NCBI RefSeq assembly: GCF_000741135.1
Contig: NZ_JGYU01000009.1
Coordinates: 39,417-103,416, forward strand
Source: Bifidobacterium choerinum
Lineage (GTDB): Bacteria > Actinomycetota > Actinomycetes > Actinomycetales > Bifidobacteriaceae
Direction: 5' to 3'
DNA: 64,000 nt
The notes under the pieces were generated by a model that worked only from the letters and a program-made list of their open reading frames with translations, had not been told where the DNA came from and did no database searches. The position numbers and the translations under genes are program-made. This document shows, one piece after another, positions 45,905-53,811 of the stretch (positions are counted from its first letter, which is position 1; each line of letters begins with the position of its first letter).

Positions 45905-46170
45905 GCGGGTCGGTTCGTCGACAAGACCGACGGTTCGGGCCGCTGGCAGCCCGGTTTGCGGGCGGCTTCGTCGACAGGTTCGACGGTTCGGGACGCTAAG
46001 GAGCCAATTTGCGGGTGGAGTCGTCGGCCAGCCCGATGGTTCGGCCCATAGCGGGCGGGTTCGTCAACCGTGCCGACGGTTCGTCCCGCTCAGCAGCCAG
46101 ATTGCGCCCCGGTTCGTCGACCGTGTCGACGGTTCGGGACGGGAATGGGACGGTTCGCGGGCGGAATTGA
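45905..46170. repeat. 53-bp-period intergenic tandem repeat, array 4
   Basis: Five units are placed by the TTCGTCG motif (third as GTCGTCG) at 45914, 45967, 46020, 46060 and 46113: steps 53, 53, 40 and 53 bp. Units carry TCGAC...GTCGACGGTTCGGG and can form small hairpins (CGTCGAC/GTCGACG at 46115-46131). Same family as array 3 on the other side of the ADP-ribosylglycohydrolase gene. No gene lies in 45858-46291. Confidence 0.85.
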
Positions 46171-46291
46171 CAGGCGATGAGATGAGAGATGTCAATTTCT
46201 GGCACCTTATGCGCACGACACACCGAAGTTGCGTATCGGAGCCGCCGTGATATATCCTTTTTAAGTTGCATGGTTTCGACCATGTGCATTT

Positions 46292-46376
46292 GGAGGATTC
46301 GCCTAGTGGCCTATGGCGCACGCTTGGAAAGCGTGTTGGTGTAACAGCCTCGCGAGTTCGAATCTCGCATCCTCCG
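46292..46376 (+). tRNA. tRNA-Ser (anticodon GGA)
   Basis: 85-base class II tRNA. Acceptor stem GGAGGAT/ATCCTCC, anticodon stem CACGC/GCGTG around TTGGAAA (anticodon GGA, reading UCC/UCU), a long variable arm typical of tRNA-Ser, and T arm GCGAG-TTCGAAT-CTCGC. Discriminator base G. CCA is not encoded. Confidence 0.96.
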
Positions 46377-46387
46377 CCCGAACTGGA

Positions 46388-46420
46388 AGGCGGAAACCTG
46401 ATGATCAGGTTCCCGCCTTT
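46388..46420 (+). terminator. Terminator after tRNA-Ser
   Basis: AAGGCGGAAACCTGAT pairs with ATCAGGTTCCCGCCTT (one mismatch), about 12 bases beyond the tRNA, followed by a short TTTCG. Confidence 0.7.
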
Positions 46421-46526
46421 CGCGTTCTTGGCCGCGGACCCATCAGGGGTTAAGTGACAAAATGTGTGCCTTATGCGGCGTGAGGGGGTGGTGCGGAAAG
46501 GTTGGACTGCGTCGTCGTTGTCCTGG

Positions 46527-46640
46527 TTATGCCATGAGGCCCAGTCTGCGTCGTCGCTTGGTGACGCTGGTGCCGTATTGGGTCTTGATGCGTTCGCCGT
46601 GGTACCAGACCACTGTTCGACTAAGACACCTCTGCCGTAA
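46527..46640 (-). pseudogene. Transposase C-terminal remnant (IS3-like)
   Basis: On the minus strand the frame ending at 46527 reads TVVWYHGERIKTQYGT...KRRRRLGLMA and stops. The WYHGERIK stretch resembles the conserved end of the integrase-core domain in IS3-type OrfB transposases (WYN-x-x-RI...). Only about 35 residues are recognisable; the catalytic DDE region and inverted repeats are gone. It lies between tRNA-Ser and the putative bacteriocin unit and marks past insertion. Nothing else is seen in 46421-46656. Confidence 0.45.
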
Positions 46641-46656
46641 AGGGCATGCGGAAAGA

Positions 46657-46694
46657 TGGTTTTCACCGCCTCTGCGGTGAGGCGGTGAAAACCA
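46657..46694 (-). terminator. Perfect 16-bp hairpin ending the bacteriocin-like operon
   Basis: TGGTTTTCACCGCCTC (46657-46672) is the exact inverse complement of 46679-46694, around a 6-base loop. It begins five bases past the stop of the 46700-47077 gene, read leftward, and is followed by ATCTTTCC. Confidence 0.75.
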
Positions 46695-46699
46695 CGTGG

Positions 46700-47077
46700 T
46701 TAGTCCGAGTTGGATCGCTTTGCCGATCGGTAGGCCGTCCACATGCACCAGGCCGCGTAATACAGCCACAGGAGCATGCGGGTTAGATCGCAGTTACGCC
46801 ACAGCACGATGCACAGTGGCAGCAGCAGCGCCGGCAGAAGCATCGCCAACGATTTGCGGTCAGCCCTCCAGCACTGGTATGTCAGCGTCGTCAGACAGGC
46901 CACAAGGCCCGCGAGGTACACGATTGCATACACGGTGTGGCCACTGGAATGTGAACCCAGCTCGCCTGCCAAGCATGTAGCAAAGCCACAGCAGACGATC
47001 AGTAGGGGGATTGGGATCTGTTCGTTCTGTTGCGGGCTTGGCGTCAGGGGCGTTGGTCTGTCCGTGGGTCGCATCAT
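46700..47077 (-). CDS. Small membrane protein, possible bacteriocin immunity
   Basis: About 125 residues. After a short polar N-terminus with many Pro/Thr, three to four hydrophobic helices follow (LLIVCCGFATCLAG, AIVYLAGLVACLTTLTY, the LAMLLPALLLPLCIVLW stretch, LLWLYYAAWCMW), ending with charged KRSNSD. No family is recognised. Two ATGs at 47077 and 47074 overlap the stop of the upstream gene (ATGATG over TGA), so translation is coupled. Small multi-helix proteins co-encoded directly after large-precursor bacteriocins often give immunity; that role is inferred. Confidence 0.6.
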   Translation of the reverse strand: MMRPTDRPTPLTPSPQQNEQIPIPLLIVCCGFATCLAGELGSHSSGHTVYAIVYLAGLVACLTTLTYQCWRADRKSLAMLLPALLLPLCIVLWRNCDLTRMLLWLYYAAWCMWTAYRSAKRSNSD

Positions 47078-47763
47078 CTGATTTCGGATTGCAGAGGCGG
47101 CCAACCCCACCGCGCGGTCACGCATACCCCCTTGCGTTTGGCGACGGCACCAACGATCTTGGCGCCGAGGTCAGCGAAGAACGAGGCGCCCAGAAGGCCG
47201 ATTCCGGCTACTGCCGCTGCGCCGACCGGACCTCCGAACACTGAGGACAAAGCAGTGAATGCTGCCGCCAGAGCCGCCGGGCTGACCTGTGAGGCCGCAA
47301 ACAGGGCTGCGGCAAACCCAGCGGTCAAATCCACGTATGACATGTACACTCCGGAACATCCGGCCATGGCGCGTCGCATCGTGGCCATCCCTGTTCTCTG
47401 CTTGCCTGCACCCACTGTGGCATGAGCGTCAATGTCTGGGTGAAGCACCTTTTGCGACAAAAACTCATACTGGTCATCGGTGAACCCGAATTGTGTTTGC
47501 AGGTCCTCGCGGGAAAGTGTCATGTCCAACCGTTGCCCATCCTCCGTGAAGCGGAAGTACGGCAGGACAGACATTATCTTGTCCAAGTTTGCCTGCAATT
47601 CATGATCTACTTCGATATCGTCGGAGACGATGCAGTCGCCTGCAGGGGAGGCTTCGATCGCGTTTGCCGATGTGGCGGGCAACATCACGCCCACGATGAT
47701 CAGCGAAAGAACGCTGGCCAATATCAACCTCAACCTATGTCTGAAAGTCTCTTGTCTTTCCAT
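47074..47763 (-). CDS. Secreted protein, possible bacteriocin precursor
   Basis: 229 residues. A Sec signal peptide (residues 1-35, ending SANA) precedes an acidic, aspartate/glutamate-rich pro-region (36 to about 140). The last 86 residues are strikingly different: Ala/Gly-rich, hydrophobic and cationic (FAAALFAASQVSPAALAAAF, GAAAVAGIGLLGASFFADLG, KIVGAVAKRKG, ARWGW). This plan of signal, acidic pro-region and roughly 80-residue hydrophobic core is that of closticin 574-like bacteriocins. It is one operon with the membrane gene that follows. The region is more AT-rich than its neighbours. No close sequence match is claimed. Confidence 0.5.
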   Translation of the reverse strand: MERQETFRHRLRLILASVLSLIIVGVMLPATSANAIEASPAGDCIVSDDIEVDHELQANLDKIMSVLPYFRFTEDGQRLDMTLSREDLQTQFGFTDDQYEFLSQKVLHPDIDAHATVGAGKQRTGMATMRRAMAGCSGVYMSYVDLTAGFAAALFAASQVSPAALAAAFTALSSVFGGPVGAAAVAGIGLLGASFFADLGAKIVGAVAKRKGVCVTARWGWPPLQSEIR

Positions 47764-47943
47764 GGAATGCCCCTTTGCATCTGGAAGATCAAACTTCTTC
47801 TATTCCAAAATATCAGGAAACAAAGCGCAGAGCCCATAGTGGAAGCACATACGAAAAGTCATATTCTGCCTAATTCAGAACATAGGCGTTGGAACATTTT
47901 GAGAAAGGGCCACTTAACTCCCCATCCGGCGCCGCATAGACCG

Positions 47944-47978
47944 GAGGGGCGCCAATCGTCAGTCGATCGGCGCCCCTC
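47944..47978 (-). terminator. Terminator of the galactofuranosyltransferase gene
   Basis: GAGGGGCGCCAATCG (47944-47958) pairs with CGATCGGCGCCCCTC (47964-47978) with one G-T pair and a 5-base loop, about 27 bases beyond the 48006 stop read leftward. The 47764-47940 remainder is AT-rich and probably holds the promoter of the bacteriocin-like operon. Confidence 0.7.
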
Positions 47979-48005
47979 AGCATCATCGCGGCCTCATCGG
48001 CCGTC

Positions 48006-49928
48006 TCAGTCCATCTGCAGATAGGCCTTCCAGAACTCGACCGACTCCATCCGCGGGGCGGCGGCCAGATATTCGCGCGACAGGCGGTCGGCGTGCTGCT
48101 TGTAGTAGGCCAGGTCGCGCTTGTAGCGCTTCTGCACGTCGCGGTAGCGCTTGACGTCCTTAACGCGGATGACGCCCTTGCGCGTCGCCCAGTCGATCGC
48201 GATGATGATGTTCTCGTTGTGGATCATGCCGGCCGGATACAGCCAACCCGCACTCGGGATGATCGTGTATTCGACGCGGTCGCCTTCCGCACCGGTGCCG
48301 TCGAAACGCTTGACGACGAATTCGCCGGCGCCGAAACGCTGGCCGTTGTGCGTCAGGAAATCGAAGGCGCGCTGCTTGAGCGTGCGCGGCTCGTCGAAGT
48401 CGATGACCTGACGGGTGAGCATGTCGGGGTCGAAATCGGTGATGCCGAGCTGCTCGGCCTGCGCGCGCAGCTCGTCGAAGGACACAAGCTGCTCCTTCTC
48501 GCGGTTCGCGCGCATGAAGCATTCCTGCGCGACCGGCTGCATGATGAACTTCGGCCCCTTGAGGAAGTCCTCGAAGCCCTGCAGCGCGAGTTCGGCGTCC
48601 GTGTAGTTGAACTTGCGGCACTCGAGATCGACCATATGGTGCAGGCTGTGCAGCATCGTCTTCGTGTCGGGCACGAGGCCGGTCGTCATCTGCCCGATCA
48701 TCTGGTTACGGATCGTCTGGTAGCGTTCGACGCCGGCGTTGTAGCGGATGTCGAACTTCGCATGCCACACGCAGATGCCGTTCATCGTCATGAACTTCGG
48801 ATTGCAGCGGATGCCGTACTCGACGTCGTCGAAGCGCACGAAGACCGGCAGCGGCAGGCCGTTGCGCTCGATGACGGCCGTCGGGATCACGCAGTACCAC
48901 CAGGCGGCGTAGCGGTGCGCGTCCGCGGGCACGCTCAGCTGCTCGTCGTAGCATTCGTTGTACACGACGTCGACGAACTTCGTCACCTGCAGCGGCGGCT
49001 TCGCCGGCACGCACGAGCCGTCGTACGTCGAGATGAAGCCGGTGTCCTCCTTCTGGTCCTGCGTGTCCTCGATGTTGAGCATCGCGCCGGAGACGAAGGC
49101 CTCGGCGTATTCGTCATTGACGATGCGCAGCAGGTTGTAGGTGCGCAGGATGCTTTCCGGCGAGACTTCGACGTCGTCGTCCATCAGCAGCACATGCGTC
49201 GCCGGCGTTGCCTGCTCGAGCGACTCGATCATGCCGCGCGCGAAGCCGCCGGCGCCGCCGACGTTCTCGTTCGGCGTGACCGTCACATGTTCGTCGCTCA
49301 GCGCGGCCGCGTCGAGCGTGCTGCCGTTGTCGATGACATGCATCGTCAGATGCTTGGCGATGTCGTAGTCGGAGCCGAGCAGCTCGGTCTTCACGAGCTC
49401 GATGTTGCGTTCGATGAACTTCTCCTTGCGGAACGTCGTCGTCGCGATCGCCAGTTCGACGTCGCGCGGATCGCCGTCGAACTCGACCTCGTACCAGCCG
49501 TTGCGGATCGTCGTCTTCGCCTGCGTGGCGATCTGGAATCCGGCGATGACGGTCGTCGGGTCGACCGTGATGTCGAGCGTCACCTCATGCCACTTGTTGT
49601 CGCCGGGCACGTTGGCCGTGACCGATTCGACGAGCTGCGGCTGCATCGACAGACGCTCGGCGCGCGTCTGCGTCAACGTGACCGGCTTCGCGCTCCTGAC
49701 GTCGATGTGCAGACGGAACGCCGTCGCTCGCGTGTACCTGAGCAGCTTGAGCACGGACAGCGCGTTGAAGTACGTCGTGAAATCGACGGTGCCGGCGCCC
49801 GCGATCGTCCAGTCGCCGGTGCGCGGATCCGGCGCCAGCAGCTGGTCGGTGTGGTAATACATCGTGGGATAGCTCAGCGCACGCGGCTTCGTCTCCAGCA
49901 GCACGTTCGCGAATCGAATCGATGACAT
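48006..49928 (-). CDS. Galactofuranosyltransferase, GlfT2-like (copy A)
   Basis: GT2-family enzyme of 640 residues, near the 637 of mycobacterial GlfT2, which polymerises galactofuranose onto a polyprenyl-linked galactan. An N-terminal beta-sandwich (1-160) precedes the GT-A core with ENVGGAGGFARGM, the metal-binding DDD (LLMDDDVEVSPES), the acceptor-base segment FDDVEYGIRC and the conserved WHAKF. The C-terminal helical region follows. GTGAGGA precedes ATG 49928. A second, more distant copy lies at 53812. UDP-Galf would come from the mutase at 61118. Confidence 0.92.
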   Translation of the reverse strand: MSSIRFANVLLETKPRALSYPTMYYHTDQLLAPDPRTGDWTIAGAGTVDFTTYFNALSVLKLLRYTRATAFRLHIDVRSAKPVTLTQTRAERLSMQPQLVESVTANVPGDNKWHEVTLDITVDPTTVIAGFQIATQAKTTIRNGWYEVEFDGDPRDVELAIATTTFRKEKFIERNIELVKTELLGSDYDIAKHLTMHVIDNGSTLDAAALSDEHVTVTPNENVGGAGGFARGMIESLEQATPATHVLLMDDDVEVSPESILRTYNLLRIVNDEYAEAFVSGAMLNIEDTQDQKEDTGFISTYDGSCVPAKPPLQVTKFVDVVYNECYDEQLSVPADAHRYAAWWYCVIPTAVIERNGLPLPVFVRFDDVEYGIRCNPKFMTMNGICVWHAKFDIRYNAGVERYQTIRNQMIGQMTTGLVPDTKTMLHSLHHMVDLECRKFNYTDAELALQGFEDFLKGPKFIMQPVAQECFMRANREKEQLVSFDELRAQAEQLGITDFDPDMLTRQVIDFDEPRTLKQRAFDFLTHNGQRFGAGEFVVKRFDGTGAEGDRVEYTIIPSAGWLYPAGMIHNENIIIAIDWATRKGVIRVKDVKRYRDVQKRYKRDLAYYKQHADRLSREYLAAAPRMESVEFWKAYLQMD

Positions 49929-50086
49929 GGGTCCTCACTTGCTAGTCGTCACTTGGTCGTTTGCAGCCTTCAATCACGCTTCAGCATAGTCCGTGCAGCG
50001 AAAAAGGTACCGCTCCGCCGAGGGTGGACCGCCGCTGCCGAGGCGGCCTCCTATGATGGTCGCATACGCTGGCGCCGTGGCACGGC

Positions 50087-50092
50087 TACAAT
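50087..50092 (+). promoter_or_regulatory. -10 element of the glycan exporter
   Basis: TACAAT lies about 34 bases before the GTG start of the Wzm-type permease, with AAGAAGG between them. The -35 is unclear. Confidence 0.45.
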
Positions 50093-50125
50093 GAAGCGAC
50101 TGGACCCGAAACGAAGAAGGTGCGA

Positions 50126-50962
50126 GTGAATACGTTGAAGCAACGGTTGAAGGACCGCTACGGATACGCCATGACCGTGTTGCGCGGCCTGGTGAAGACC
50201 GATTTCAAGATGCGCTACCAGGGATCGTTCCTCGGCGTGGCGTGGTCGGTGCTCAAGCCGCTGATGCTGTTCGCCGTCATGTACGTCGTGTTCGCGAAGT
50301 TCATGCGCATGACCGACGGCACGCCGACCTTCCCGGTCGTGCTGCTGCTCGGCATCAGCTCATGGCAGTTCGTCACCGAGACGGTGGGCATCGGCCTGCG
50401 CTCGATCGTCGACCGCGGTGACCTGCTGCGCAAAGTGCACTTCCCGAACTACATCGTCGTCGTCTCCGCATCGATCGGCTCATTGATCTCGCTCGCCATC
50501 AACTACGTCGTCGTGCTCATCTTCGCGATCTTCATGCGCGTCGAATTCACGTGGCGCGTGCTGTGGCTGCCGCTCAACGTGCTCGAACTGTACATCATCG
50601 CGCTCGCGCTCGCGCTGATGCTGTCGACCTTCTACGTGTTCTACCGCGACGTGCTGCACATCTGGGAGGTGCTGCAGCAGATCATTTTCTACGCGATGCC
50701 GATCATCTACCCGTTGAGCTTCATCACCGAGAAGCACCCCGAATACAGCACGATCGCCAATCTCGAGCTGATGAACCCGATCGCGCAGACGATCCAGGAC
50801 ATCCGCCACAACTTCATCGCGCCGGCGACGCAGCCGACGGTCTGGAACACCTTCGGCTCATGGTGGGTGAAGCTGATCCCGGTCGCGATCACCGTGCTGC
50901 TGCTGTGGTTCGGCGTGTACGTCTTCCGAAGGAACAGCCGTCGATTCGCGGAGGTGATGTAA
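50126..50962 (+). CDS. Polysaccharide ABC exporter, permease (Wzm type)
   Basis: ABC-2 permease of about 278 residues with six hydrophobic helices and an N-terminal amphipathic gate helix. The segments FKMRYQGSFLGVAWSVLKPL and FYVFYRDVLHIWEVLQQIIFYAMPIIYP are typical of Wzm/TagG/RfbA. It should export a lipid-linked glycan assembled inside the cell. I chose GTG 50126 (AAGAAGG six bases upstream) over GTG 50120. It is immediately followed by the ATPase gene, with no gap. Confidence 0.92.
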   Translation: MNTLKQRLKDRYGYAMTVLRGLVKTDFKMRYQGSFLGVAWSVLKPLMLFAVMYVVFAKFMRMTDGTPTFPVVLLLGISSWQFVTETVGIGLRSIVDRGDLLRKVHFPNYIVVVSASIGSLISLAINYVVVLIFAIFMRVEFTWRVLWLPLNVLELYIIALALALMLSTFYVFYRDVLHIWEVLQQIIFYAMPIIYPLSFITEKHPEYSTIANLELMNPIAQTIQDIRHNFIAPATQPTVWNTFGSWWVKLIPVAITVLLLWFGVYVFRRNSRRFAEVM

Positions 50963-52279
50963 TTGACGCAGGCAATCGAACAGCACGACGCCGCGGCCGA
51001 CGAAGCCGCGCAGGTCGTCACGATCGACAACTACATGGAGCAGCCGGTCGTGCTCGACGTAAACCACGTCGAGAAATGGTTCAAACTGCCGACCGAGCAG
51101 GCCACCGGCCTCAAGCAGGCGTTCATCAACTGGACGAAAGGCATCAAGGGCTACAAGAAGCAGCAGGTGCTCAAGGACGTGACGTTCCAGGTGCACCGCG
51201 GCGAGTTCTTCGGCATCGTCGGCCGCAACGGCGGCGGCAAGTCGACGCTGCTCAAGATCATCTCGCAGATCTACTATCCGAACAGCGGCTCGGTGCATGT
51301 GGAAGGCAAGCTCGTGCCGTTCATCGAACTCGGCGTCGGCTTCAACCCGGAGCTCACCGGCCGCGAAAACGTCTATCTCAACGGCGCGCTGCTCGGCTTC
51401 ACGCCCGAGGAGGTCGACGCGATGTACGACGACATCGTCGAATTCGCCGAGCTCGAGGACTTCATGGACCAGAAGCTCAAGAACTATTCGAGCGGCATGC
51501 AGGTGCGCCTCGCGTTCTCGGTGGCGATCAAGGCGCAGGGCGACATCCTCGTGCTCGACGAGGTGCTCGCGGTGGGCGACGAGGCGTTCCAACGCAAATG
51601 CGACGACTACTTCACGAAGGTGCGGCAGGACCCGACGAAGACCGTCATCCTCGTCACCCATGACATGAGCGCCGTCAAACGCTACTGCACGCGCGCAATG
51701 TTCATCCAGGACGGCGAGGTCGCGGTAATCGGCGACAAGGAAAGCGTCGCTGAGCGTTATACGCTAGATAATCTCGAGGCGGAGAAGCGCAAGAAGGAAC
51801 AGGAGCGTGCGCGTATCGCAAATGATCCCAACGCCTATCCTAATGGTTTGAATGCACGCTGCCCGTTGCTCAGAACATATGCGATATCATCACCCATGTG
51901 TACAACGAGTGATCGTTTCCGCTTCGCGGTGGAATATCAGTATGATGAACCAGGAGATTTTTATATTGCTATTGCGATGAATGATATTCGTCGCGGCGGT
52001 ATAACATTCGATTCAGGACCAAAACGTTTTAAGATGAAGCATCACGGACATCATGTCGCAATATTTGAAATACCGTTGGCTCTGTTTAATGACGGCGAAT
52101 TCCGTTTGATTGCTTCGTTGCGTACTCCTACGCCGGGTGATGGCACAATGACAGATGCCGTGGCGGTAGCGCTTGACGATAATTCTTGTACATTCGTTAT
52201 ACGAGACAAGGATAACAAGGATAGTTACGCTCTTATCAATGATCGATCTTTGGAGTTTGTTGAGATTGAGCAGCGATAA
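50963..52279 (+). CDS. Polysaccharide ABC exporter, ATPase with C-terminal extension (Wzt type)
   Basis: 438 residues. Residues 1-250 form the ATPase: Walker A GRNGGGKST, signature YSSGMQVRLA, Walker B ILVLDEVLAVGDE, H-loop VTHDMS. The remainder (about 262-438) is a beta-rich extension in the place of the Wzt glycan-binding domain, linked by a charged helix. From about base 51750 the third codon positions become AT-rich (TATACGCTAGATAAT and on), unlike the ATPase part. This suggests the glycan-recognition domain was exchanged by recombination. Start TTG 50963 follows the permease stop directly. Confidence 0.9.
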   Translation: MTQAIEQHDAAADEAAQVVTIDNYMEQPVVLDVNHVEKWFKLPTEQATGLKQAFINWTKGIKGYKKQQVLKDVTFQVHRGEFFGIVGRNGGGKSTLLKIISQIYYPNSGSVHVEGKLVPFIELGVGFNPELTGRENVYLNGALLGFTPEEVDAMYDDIVEFAELEDFMDQKLKNYSSGMQVRLAFSVAIKAQGDILVLDEVLAVGDEAFQRKCDDYFTKVRQDPTKTVILVTHDMSAVKRYCTRAMFIQDGEVAVIGDKESVAERYTLDNLEAEKRKKEQERARIANDPNAYPNGLNARCPLLRTYAISSPMCTTSDRFRFAVEYQYDEPGDFYIAIAMNDIRRGGITFDSGPKRFKMKHHGHHVAIFEIPLALFNDGEFRLIASLRTPTPGDGTMTDAVAVALDDNSCTFVIRDKDNKDSYALINDRSLEFVEIEQR

Positions 52280-52290
52280 TCATATTATCG

Positions 52291-53631
52291 TTATCGCCGG
52301 ATTGTGGCAAACTTGTTGACGAGCGCATGTATGGGCTTAACGATTGCGTGGCCCATACGGTAGCTCGTCGAATCATAGACGCGCTGAACAAGACGGTCAA
52401 GCTCGCTGATTCTGGACTGCTGTTGCTTGACCTCTTGTTCTAATTCGTGTGCATGTTTGCCGGCGGAGACTAGTTCCTCTTCCAGAGAGGCTTGTGTGGC
52501 TTCAAGCTCGTCCTTGCGGTGATTGACCCATATCTCATAATCCCAATAGCGATAGAATCTCCATGCAAAACGCATCTGTGATGCAAGCGTCAAATAATAA
52601 CCTTCAAACGGAAATTGTATTTCGCTGCGAGGTTGAACTTTGGCAAGTAAGTCTATAAGCGCTTCTTCAATGCTGTAATCTTTTTGCCATTGATTGCGAT
52701 GAGTTTGATAGTACTCTACTGCGTCTGTGTATGAATTCACGACGTCATTAGCAATATACTCCGCAGTGAAGCGTTGGCCTCCTCGGCCGGAAAAGTTGAA
52801 GGCAGAGCATATTTGGAAATTATCAGAGTTCAAATATCCGAATCCACCGAATTGATCATATATGTATACAGGCTTGCCGGCACAAAGACAATACTGGACG
52901 GTCTTCCCTATAGTGATAATTGCGTTGTACCGTTCCAATACAGCGGGTGTAACCTCCTCTACCGTCCCTTGCTTGCCGATGATATCAGTGGTGATACCTT
53001 GCTCTTCCAACAGTCTCCGGGCCTCGAGCAGCTCATCAGGTACATGGTTGGATATGATGGCGATGCGCTGTGGTGTATCGATGGCAGTGGGAATTGGGGC
53101 AATTGTATTAAAGGCCGAGGGTGCAGGATTCGCGAAAATACGCTGGGGAACAGCATGGTTGAGGGACTTTTGGTAGAAGGGTTGCAACTTCTCTTTACAT
53201 TCCTCGGAGACAAAGACCTCAAGCGATGCGGTGCTTTCCTCCAATGACATGATGTACGGCTGCTCGCCTGGCGCATAATCCACGGCTGACATATGGTTAT
53301 AGATAAATGCAGCCGGTTTTTTCCCGGATGGTATGCCATATTCGTTGATCTGCTGAAGCTGATCAATGAAGGACATGGGGAGCAATTGTGAATGAATCCA
53401 TACATAATCATAGTCATAGATGCTGTAGTGCTGCTTCTCGTCGATGACTACGGGGACACCACGGCTTTCAAACATAGCCCGCGCCGGCCCTGTGAAGGAT
53501 GAAGAGAGAACAAGCACGTCAGCGCCCAAATGTTGCAATGCCTCAGCAACCTGAACACAGACGACCGTTGAGCCCATGATTTCCGAAATCAATGGATGGG
53601 TAATGAGCACGCGCTTGCCTTTAAGATCCAT
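52291..53631 (-). CDS. Glycosyltransferase, GT-B type, with C-terminal coiled coil
   Basis: 446 residues. The first 340 resemble GT4-like GT-B enzymes (RVLITHPLISEIMGST, a Rossmann-like start; SNHVPDELLEARRLLEEQG; GYLNSDNFQICSAFN), but a clear E-x7-E motif is not seen, so assignment is moderate. Residues about 375-420 form a charged coiled coil (LEEELVSAGKHAHELEQEV). GC content is much lower than in all neighbours and matches the 3' part of wzt, so both look acquired together. The two genes converge with only 11 bases between stops. The start has only a weak upstream site. Confidence 0.75.
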   Translation of the reverse strand: MDLKGKRVLITHPLISEIMGSTVVCVQVAEALQHLGADVLVLSSSFTGPARAMFESRGVPVVIDEKQHYSIYDYDYVWIHSQLLPMSFIDQLQQINEYGIPSGKKPAAFIYNHMSAVDYAPGEQPYIMSLEESTASLEVFVSEECKEKLQPFYQKSLNHAVPQRIFANPAPSAFNTIAPIPTAIDTPQRIAIISNHVPDELLEARRLLEEQGITTDIIGKQGTVEEVTPAVLERYNAIITIGKTVQYCLCAGKPVYIYDQFGGFGYLNSDNFQICSAFNFSGRGGQRFTAEYIANDVVNSYTDAVEYYQTHRNQWQKDYSIEEALIDLLAKVQPRSEIQFPFEGYYLTLASQMRFAWRFYRYWDYEIWVNHRKDELEATQASLEEELVSAGKHAHELEQEVKQQQSRISELDRLVQRVYDSTSYRMGHAIVKPIHALVNKFATIRR

Positions 53632-53811
53632 TCTTCAAGTATAAGCTAGATGCCGCTATTCCACCGCCTATGAGTGGATTGAAACGTTCTGGGCCCATTG
53701 CGACCATCCGAGCCGGTCGCTGCCATCGGCGTGTTCGCTACGCAGCCCGGTTGCGATCACCTCGTGCACGCTTGCGCATCGGGATGATCGCGACAGGCCC
53801 GGAGCGCGCCC

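Noticed and set aside
44774..46170. CRISPR array
   Set aside because: Repeats are degenerate, tandem without unique spacers, and no cas gene is present. The period is carried by the whole unit.
46292..46376. tRNA-Ser as an integration site of a genomic island
   Set aside because: No integrase and no duplicated tRNA 3' end is visible in the window.
53632..53811. Sixth copy of the 53-bp repeat
   Set aside because: TTGCGACCATCC and GTTGCGATCAC about 50 bp apart are weakly similar in inverse orientation, but a regular period cannot be shown.
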